Shown: in pieces, positions 57,518 through 64,000 of the stretch
Position numbering within the stretch: position 1 is the stretch's first letter
Layout: each line of letters begins with the position of its first letter
Assembly: GCA_039621445.1 (NCBI GenBank)
Contig: CP154954.1
Location: 63,942,046 to 64,006,045 of the forward strand
Direction: 5' to 3'
Origin: Euglena gracilis
Lineage: Eukaryota; Euglenida; Euglenophyceae; Euglenales
Length of the DNA: 64,000 bases
Translations under genes and position numbers: made by a program
Notes under the pieces: model-generated
Told to the model about the DNA's origin: nothing
What the model saw: only the letters and a program-made list of their open reading frames with translations
Database searches by the model: none

Positions 57518-58978
57518 TCTATGCGAGTTCCAACGTAATTCCAGGCGAGCCCATTTGTATTTTCTTTGAGTTTCTCATCCTAAGTCTGGAGTCTTAAATC
57601 TATTTATAACAATTGTATAAATGGAAGTATATTGGCAATGCTAAGTCAATGCACCAACCACCAAAAGAAATTTCCAGAGGAGCGCTTGGGGAATGTTGGA
57701 AAGATGGATGGATTTTGATTAATATGGCTGCAAATGGGAAAAAAAGAAGAGTTCCCAGAAAATTCTTTGGTACAACAATGCTTTTATTCTTTGTGCTGAA
57801 CAAGGAGGTCCATAAGGGATGGGAAGGGACTTTTATTTTCTTTAAGAACTGCCCCTTGAAAACTGCCCTTCGGCCCAAGGGCCGGACTGGGGCCGGGTCG
57901 AGTATCAAAAAGTCGAAAACAGCTTTTTTTGACGTTTTGGGCGATGGCCAAAGGGTGCCAGAAATCACCTCCCCCCCCCGAATTCGACCCGCTTTTGCCA
58001 AAATATGACCATTTTTCTGGGCATTTTTCGCGGATTTTTGATTGCATGTGCTGGGACGATTCTTTTTTTTATTGCAGAGGGATCGCTCTGGTGCTGCATT
58101 ATATATTATTTCCCTCAGTTTTCCAACTGTGGTAAAGTGGGCTGTGTTTCACGGCAGCGGACGCATCGACGTTGTGGGCGATGTGCCCGCACCCTGGAGA
58201 GATCTCCCCCCTCCTCGCACTCCTCCGCCTGATGAGACAGAGTTCAACGAAAGCAACAATTGGGGATTCTGACCCCACCATCCTCACCCCGCACTCCCCG
58301 CCAACCTCGTGATGATTTGACCCCTAAAGAGACCGTCAACCACTGACCAACATGGTGTTTCATACCATTTGCCATGTTCCCTGCCAGCCTTGGCCTGTGA
58401 TGCTGAAAGGGGACTTAAATTTGGGGTCACTGCAGTTATGTACCTTGCCGCACCGTTGGAAATTGCAGTTCAGCTCTTGGGTTTGCCGACTGCAGTATCG
58501 CTTTTTTGGACGCTCAAACCGTCGTGAACTGAATAGCTGAGCTTCAACCTCGCCGTGGCTGCATGTTGTTCCTCAAATGTCTTTCCTTCCGGCTCCGCCT
58601 CTGGCGCACCAGGTTTGGGATCAGGCTTCATTGAACCAACCTTGGGGGGGAGGTGCCTTGTGCCTGCCCATGGCAGGCACCCCTGGACCCGTTGCCCACC
58701 CAGACCCAAACGGACCCCCGGGGTGAGGGGGTCAGTTTTGGACCCGTTGCCAGCCGGCAAAGCCAATTTCCCCTTCAAAATGGTCGCTTTCAAGCCCCTG
58801 GTGCCTTTGGCGCCAGGTGTGTCAACGCCTCGACATGGGTAGAAAGTGTCCTACTCTACTGCCTGCCCAGAGCACCCTCCCCCCTGGGGAGGTCTGACCT
58901 TCTTTAAAAAGAAGCCTGTTTGAGAAACGGGCGAGCCCTCGGAGGGCCCTCTGCCCACCCGCCCCGCCTTCGCTTCAG
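57518..58978. other. Region between CCDC97-like and PLC-X genes
   Basis: Contains a family E repeat (57805-58080). A possible exon at about 58100-58272 (VKWAVFHGSGRIDVVGDVPA, then PWRDLPPP) has exon-like composition but no recognised family. The 5' exon(s) and promoter of the next gene are expected here. Confidence 0.4.
57805..58080. repeat. Dispersed repeat, family E copy 2
   Basis: Patchy match to 11888-12186: CATAAGGGATGGGAAG, TTTGACGTTTTGGGCGATGG, TGCCAGAAATCACCTCCCCC, CAAAATATGACCATTTTTC and CATGTGCTGGGACGATTCTT. Confidence 0.55.
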
Positions 58979-59086
58979 GGCGGCCGCCTTGGCCCCGATA
59001 TGAAGTCCCTGAAGAAGCCCCACTCCGGGGAGCGCGTGAAGGGCTGGATCCGTGGTGTGCCACTGTGGCCGCTGCTGAGGAGTGAG
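58979..59086 (+). CDS. PLC-X gene exon (GRLGPDMKSLKK)
   Basis: Acceptor TCGCTTCAG. The frame GGRLGPDMKSLKKPHSGERV continues KGWIRGVPLWPLLRSE to a GC donor (GCAAGG). No family is recognised for this segment alone. Assignment to the same gene rests on strand, order and phase 0. Confidence 0.6.
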
Positions 59087-62000
59087 GCAAGGACTTCCAT
59101 CCATACGGGAATTCCCGAAACCCTAGGTGTGGTTGGTGGGGGGGTCTGACCCAGGTCTTTCCTTATTCCTGGCGCGACGATTTTCAGGTCAAGACTTTCT
59201 TTCGGCGCCTTCGGCGCCGCAGGAATTTTTCGATTCATTGCGCGGTGCTGTGGTGGGCGGGGGGGGGGGGGGTTAACCCCACCTCCTGGGTGGGGGCAGT
59301 GGCGACAACCCAGGCCTTCCTGTCCAGCCCTGCACCGCTTTCCTTCTGTCTGTATGGTCGGGGCAGGAAACCAAAGAAAGCGGTCCCAACATGTCTTCCA
59401 AACACAACTTTTATTTCAGTGCTAGAGGTGTGTGCTTGCGGAAAGATTGAATAGGCTTTGGTAAGTTTTGGCTCATTTTGGCACATTTGGGTAGAGCTTT
59501 TGTTCTTGTTTGTGCAGCCCCTGTCATCTACAAACCATTCATCACATATACTGCCTGCCCCAGAGAAATTGACGTGCTTCTTGTTACCCCTCACAAGTCG
59601 CTAAGGAATAAACCGGAATAACCCGGAAGAAACCGGGATTAAACCCCGGAATAAAATTTTCGGCCGACCGGAATATCTCCCTCCCCCTGATTCATCCCGA
59701 CCCACCAAGTCCGAAATTGAAATAGCAAGTTCTTTTAAGTTTCTTGGCTTTTTTTGCCTCATTTTTTTTTGAGGGTCCTGGATACGGTTTCATTTTCGGT
59801 CAAAAATCTTCGGTGTACATTATGAGGTTCAAAACACAAAAAACTTTAGTGGTTTATCATCTTCCGTGATTATAATCAGGAAATCAATTGCACGTATGAA
59901 ATCAATTTAGGTGATTTCACATTAAAACCTTTTTTTTGTGCCGCCTTGCACAACTGGGGCGTTTCCCGCATTTTTATTTCTTGAGTTTCATTTCCAGGTT
60001 TTGAATCAATCAACTAGCACCAACCACTCCAGTAATACGTGCAACCATTCCAGGCCTTCATAAATTTCAATTCCTTCATTTACTCCAATTTGGCTGTCCA
60101 TTGGCTGTCCACTCGGGGGTGAACCCAGGGAAACACAAAAAGTTTGTGTTTGTGACCCTCTGAAATATGGCGCCAAGTTTTGACTCCCCCTTGTTTGACC
60201 TCCGGTAAATAAAGAAAGTGCTCAAAAATGCAGAAGAAACCCGGTCTTGTCCACCTCATTTCTTTGTGTGTGTGTGTGTGTGTGTGAGTGTGGCAACTGG
60301 CAGCACCTGTGTTGTTCTAGAGGTTGGGTGACAGACCCACCCCTTTGCTTTTGAAGCCCAGCAGCACCGGGTAGGTGTAAATGGTGGTCAGGTCAAGATG
60401 CTAACTCACTGGATGGTTGTCACTGACTCTGTGACAACCACACAGCAACAAAAACAAAATCCATTTGCGCAATAGCGCAGCGGACCATTTTTCAAACCCA
60501 TCAACAGCCTCCGATGCCAGCCTGTGGTATTCCCCAGCCTGTGTTCACGTTGTGCCAGACCCCTCCTCCCCATGAACATTGCTCGTATTGAGTGCCATCT
60601 TGGTTTGTTTGAGTAATATTGTTCAAGATGACCGAAATCAATTTTCTTTTTTGACAATGCAGCAAAATTTCTGCAGCGGCGACGTGTAATGCAAGCATAT
60701 CTGAGAGGGTCAAAGAAAGTGTGTCAGGGTATTGCATTTTAGGTCCCCCTGAACACCAAGGTTTCCAAGTTGGCAAATATATTCATCCGCAGCCAATGTT
60801 CTGTGCTTCATTTTTCAGCAAAAACTCTGGGGTCTAGGGCATTTTTCAACTCATGTTTTAAGGGCAATTGTTTTAATTGCCATGTATTTTGATGTTTAGG
60901 GGGCAGGCTCAACTGTGGATGCCCAAATTGGGCCCCAGAAGGCGAGTCTTTTTGTCAAGCCTCAATTTCAAAAAAATTAAGGTGCTGAAGTTTTCGCATA
61001 ATTGCGTCCAAGAGATTTGGCCTTTTTCCGATGGGTGGAACCAGTGCTGTCGGCATCCAAGGTTCCCCCTTGCGTCTCAGGCCACTCCCCCATGTCCCGG
61101 CCAGATGCTGTTCAGGTCAATGTCAAGGTGTGGTCCCACACAGAAACGGAGCAAAGGCATATTCAGATGCAGTTTTCAAAATGGCTCTTTCAGTTATCAA
61201 CATTTCCTTACAAGAGCATTGCTGAGAGACTAATTTTAGGTTCTAAAAAGACACCAAGGATTACATTCTTTTCCAGAAATTTTTACAAATTTGCATTCCA
61301 TATTCTCTCGCTTTTTTTCATTTGAAACAACTTTTGTGATTGTGTCACTTCCTGACAAAGCCATGGGATGTTCATTGCGCTTCAAAGTATCTGCATTCTT
61401 TTCCTCCAATACTCGGAAAATTGAATTTTTTTCATTGTCACAATGACAAAAAAGGTCACAATGTCACGATAGTATGGTTACCATTTGCTTGTCAATTTCA
61501 AGTGTGTAGCGGGGTCACAAATTCAATTTAGTGATAGCTTGCCATTTGATTGTATGCAGTCTGTGAGTGTTCCGGTTGTTTCCTGCCAAATAAAAGTGCC
61601 GTATGGGACCCATAGAAATGTCCAAACAAATCGATTCCAATCCCAACCCAATCTCCCTGGGCGGGTGCGTGGGCCGGGGCCCACCCGGTGCCCCGCGCCG
61701 CCCAGCTGGTCGCGGACGGCAGCGAGTGGGTGTACCCGAAGGAGCTGCTCGGCATCGACGCCCGGCGGCAGGTGCTGCTCGTCACCAGCGACGGGGCCCG
61801 CCCCGCCGCGCTGAAGAACTGCCTCCTGCTGGCCGGCGCGCGGCTTATCTGCCACGAGGGCTTCGTGTTTGCAGTGCAGGTCTTCTGGCCCAGCACATTT
61901 GCTTCCACAAACAACTGTTCTCCAAGTTCGTGAAAGAACAGCATGGCACAGTTGCAGCATCGCTCAAGCCGAACAAGGATTCTGCATCATCAAAATCGAG

Positions 62001-64000
62001 TATTTTTTAAGACACATGTTGCTGATTTGTAGCCTTTTCGGATTTTGGGGAATTTCAAACCGAGCACAACTTTTCCAGCTACGCCCTGCACACAGCACAG
62101 CGTACCACACCATACCACACCATAGAACATCACAGTTCATCCACCAGGACATATGCACACACACCAAAATCTGGGGAAGAAAACTGCAAAAAATTAAGCT
62201 GCAAAAGGTTTATAGTGCACATTTTCACCCTCTTGCACATATCACCCTTCATTGTTGAGAGAAACTGAGCCAACCAACCCTTTGCAGTGCAATTTTTTTT
62301 TATCTGTCAGTGTGCATATTTTGCAACGCCCGGTGTGCACGCCTCAGGATGCCCGGAAGGAGGTGGTGTGGGAGGTGAAGTGCTCCAGCGCGGAGGTGGC
62401 CAGCTGTTGGGTCCAGCGCCTGGAGGAGGTCTGGGCCGCCCCGCCCGTCCCGTGGACCAACCACTGCGCCACCCTCCGCGGCCTTCCGAGCCTGACACCA
62501 ACCATGTGTGCCCCCTCCCCAAGACCTATGAAATGACTGGGCGTGACTGGGAAGTTTGGCCATTTTGGCCACGTTCGGCCTTTTTCTCCCTTTTTTGTCC
62601 GCGTTTGGCTATCTTTGGCCATTTGTGGCACTTATGCATGTATTTGAGTGTTTTCGGTTGCTTTTGGCCACTTTTGGACAACTTTGGCCTTTCCTGGCAC
62701 TGGCATTTCTGTATTGGTTTGGGATTCTGGATGACGATAGGTGTTTGCCCGCCCCTGCCACTGGCCGGATCAGTGCCATTGGCCAACCCTCCTTCCTCTC
62801 CACGAAGTGGGGTGGGCAACAAAGTTGGGGGAGTTGTATGTCACAAGGTGCACTAGTCCGCTCTTGACCGCCGCCACCTTCAGCCCATTGGACGAATCTG
62901 CCCCCTTCTCCGCTTCTTCCAACGCTCTGGGTTGACATTGTTTGCTCAGCACGCAACAGAATGCCGGGCTGCGCTTGTTGACCCCCCCCCCCCGAGGAGT
63001 CTAGGTTGCCTGCTGGGAATTTGGATCGGGCGGGAGAATGCTGTGGCTGCCCCCTCCCCCAATCAAAGGAGGTCCCCTGCCTGTGCCAAGCTGTTTGCGA
63101 GGCTTCAAAACGCTTGCCACGGTTACTTCAACCTTCAAGCTGCCCCCCTTCCCGCAGAGATCTCTGTTACTGGATGGCCCAGTGCCGGGAGTCGCTGCAG
63201 AACCGGCGGCTCATCGACCTCGCCATGCCGGGCAGGTCCCCCCCTGCCCCCCCCCACCCCCGTCCCCTGCACTCTGGCAGTGGGGAGGGGCCTCGTTTTC
63301 GTCCTTCATCAAGTCCTCTTCATCTTCGTCTTCGTCTTCCCTCCCTCCCTCCTTTTCCCTTGCTTCTTTGATTTGCTCGTTCATTCCATCCGTCCATCCG
63401 CCTGGTCCGTGCCATTTGGGAACCAGACAGGGGCAACGGAACACCCCAATATGGCAGAATGGGGCCCTTCCCTTCCCGCAGCCACGACTCCGCCACGTAC
63501 GGGCTCGACATGCAGAAGGAGTTCATCCCCTGCTACAAGGGGCTGCCGAAGGGGCTACAGAAGGCATGTCCCCCTCGGCCGGTCCACAGCTCACCATGCG
63601 ACACGCGTGACATGTGTGATGTATGTGTGACACCCGTCGCTTTTCGAAGTGCACAGCCCCTCAACCGCCCTGGCTGAAACCCATAGGGTTTGGGGGGATC
63701 CGACAACCTCCCCCCACTGCCACTCTTTCCCGTTCCTCCAATAGGTGCTGATTTTTAGGTCTAACCCCCCCCCCCCACTTATAAACCCCCCGGGGTTTAA
63801 GGATCCGGTCTGGTTGGTTGGCCGAAGGGGAGGGGGCTTATAAGTGGGGGGTTTTATGGGATGCGGAATTGTTGGTGAAAATCTGACCCCGAAAATGACC
63901 CTGAAACCCCCCAAAATTGGCAGTTTTGGCAAATTTGGTCAAAAATAGCATTTTTTGATGATGGTCGGTCTCAAAAAATTGCCAAAAATCAGTTTTTGGG
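58979..64000 (+). CDS. PI-PLC X-domain protein, 5' part; continues beyond window
   Basis: PI-PLC X-domain proteins cleave phosphatidylinositol-type lipids at membranes, though several PLCXD relatives lack proven activity. Five exons are joined with consistent phases. 58979-59086: GRLGPDMKSLKKPHSGERVK. 61706-61879: LVADGSEWVYPKELLGIDA to LKNCLLLAGARLICHEGFVF. 62348-62451: EVVWEVKCSSAEVASCWVQR. 63158-63235: LCYWMAQCRESLQNRRLIDL. 63482-63563. The last two splice to MPGSHDSATYGLD, the X-domain start (family iPGSHDS.TY) with the first catalytic His. The part before it ends like a PH-domain C-terminal helix (SSAEVASCWVQRLEEVW), which I infer. The second catalytic His and the rest lie right of the window. 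The donor after GAG at 59087 (GCAAGG) and that after AAG at 63564 (GCATGT) are GC. Confidence 0.78.
61706..61879 (+). CDS. PLC-X gene exon, possible PH-like half 1
   Basis: Acceptor CCGCCCAG, donor CAG/GTCTTC, phase 0. Strand-like segments VLLVTSDGARPAALKNCLLL and ARLICHEGFVFAVQ are consistent with the middle of a PH-type beta barrel. Confidence 0.72.
62348..62451 (+). CDS. PLC-X gene exon, possible PH-like half 2
   Basis: Acceptor CGCCTCAG, donor CC/GTGGAC (phase 2, completed by the next exon). ARKEVVWEVKCSSAEVASCW then VQRLEEVWAAPP: a last strand plus a helix with the conserved Trp typical of PH domains. Confidence 0.72.
63158..63235 (+). CDS. PLC-X gene exon (to MPGS)
   Basis: After acceptor TTCCCGCAG, one base completes Pro. 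Encodes DLCYWMAQCRESLQNRRLID, then LAMPG and the first two bases of Ser; donor GGCAG/GTCCCC. Confidence 0.88.
63482..63563 (+). CDS. PLC-X gene exon (SHDSATYGLD)
   Basis: After acceptor TTCCCGCAG the first base finishes Ser, then HDSATYGLDMQKEFIPCYKG and LPKGLQK; GC donor GCATGT. His at 63483-63485 is the first catalytic His of the X domain. Confidence 0.88.
63757..64000 (-). repeat. Dispersed repeat, family 3, copy 4 (inverted, cut by window edge)
   Basis: On the minus strand it reads GAGACCGACCATCATC, AAAAAATGCTATTTTTGACC, CAAATTTGCCAAAACTGCC and GGGGTCAGATTTTCACCAAC, as in copies 1-3. Two TTATAAGTGGGGGG-type words in opposite orientation (63772 and 63838) lie near its end. Confidence 0.65.

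Overview
The window is nuclear DNA of a eukaryote. GC-rich exons of about 40-200 bp are separated by introns of 0.3-6.7 kb full of microsatellites and inverted-repeat elements. Five protein genes can be assembled, all on the + strand. Most splice sites are GT-AG, but several exon joins only work with GC-AG and one with GA-AG. One-way gene order, relaxed donors and a retroelement carrying a GEAKNPGP motif fit a dinoflagellate or a related alveolate alga. That placement is an inference; the family assignments rest on recognised motifs.

Genes, left to right: (1) the 3' part of NAD-malate dehydrogenase (450-5556); (2) a CocE/NonD-type serine hydrolase of the X-Pro dipeptidyl-peptidase S15 class (8719-28084), recovered as fourteen exons with mostly consistent phases; (3) a METTL13-like class I methyltransferase (31079-35595), whose last recognised exon is cut by a transposon; (4) a CCDC97-family gene (36799-57517); (5) the 5' part of a gene with a probable PH-like fold followed by a PI-PLC X domain (58979 to beyond the right edge).

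Mobile DNA dominates the introns. Two families of short hAT-like elements (termini CAGGG, 8-bp target duplications) give six exact or near-exact 8-bp duplications among nine copies. MULE-like elements with 10-bp duplications, a 7-bp-duplication element built of CCGCAATTT repeats, a foldback element, and two elements of about 3 kb with CTTAGGCGG ends and dense internal palindromes are also present. The 6.7-kb intron of gene 2 holds a nested insertion: a hAT-like element landed in a CA microsatellite and was then split by about 5.8 kb carrying a decayed Penelope-like retroelement. That retroelement joins a reverse transcriptase and CCCH zinc finger to an OTU-like cysteine protease, a DnaJ J-domain and a 2A-like GEAKNPGP motif. 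This domain set is the most novel content of the window.

No tRNA, rRNA or CRISPR array was seen, and no convincing minus-strand gene.
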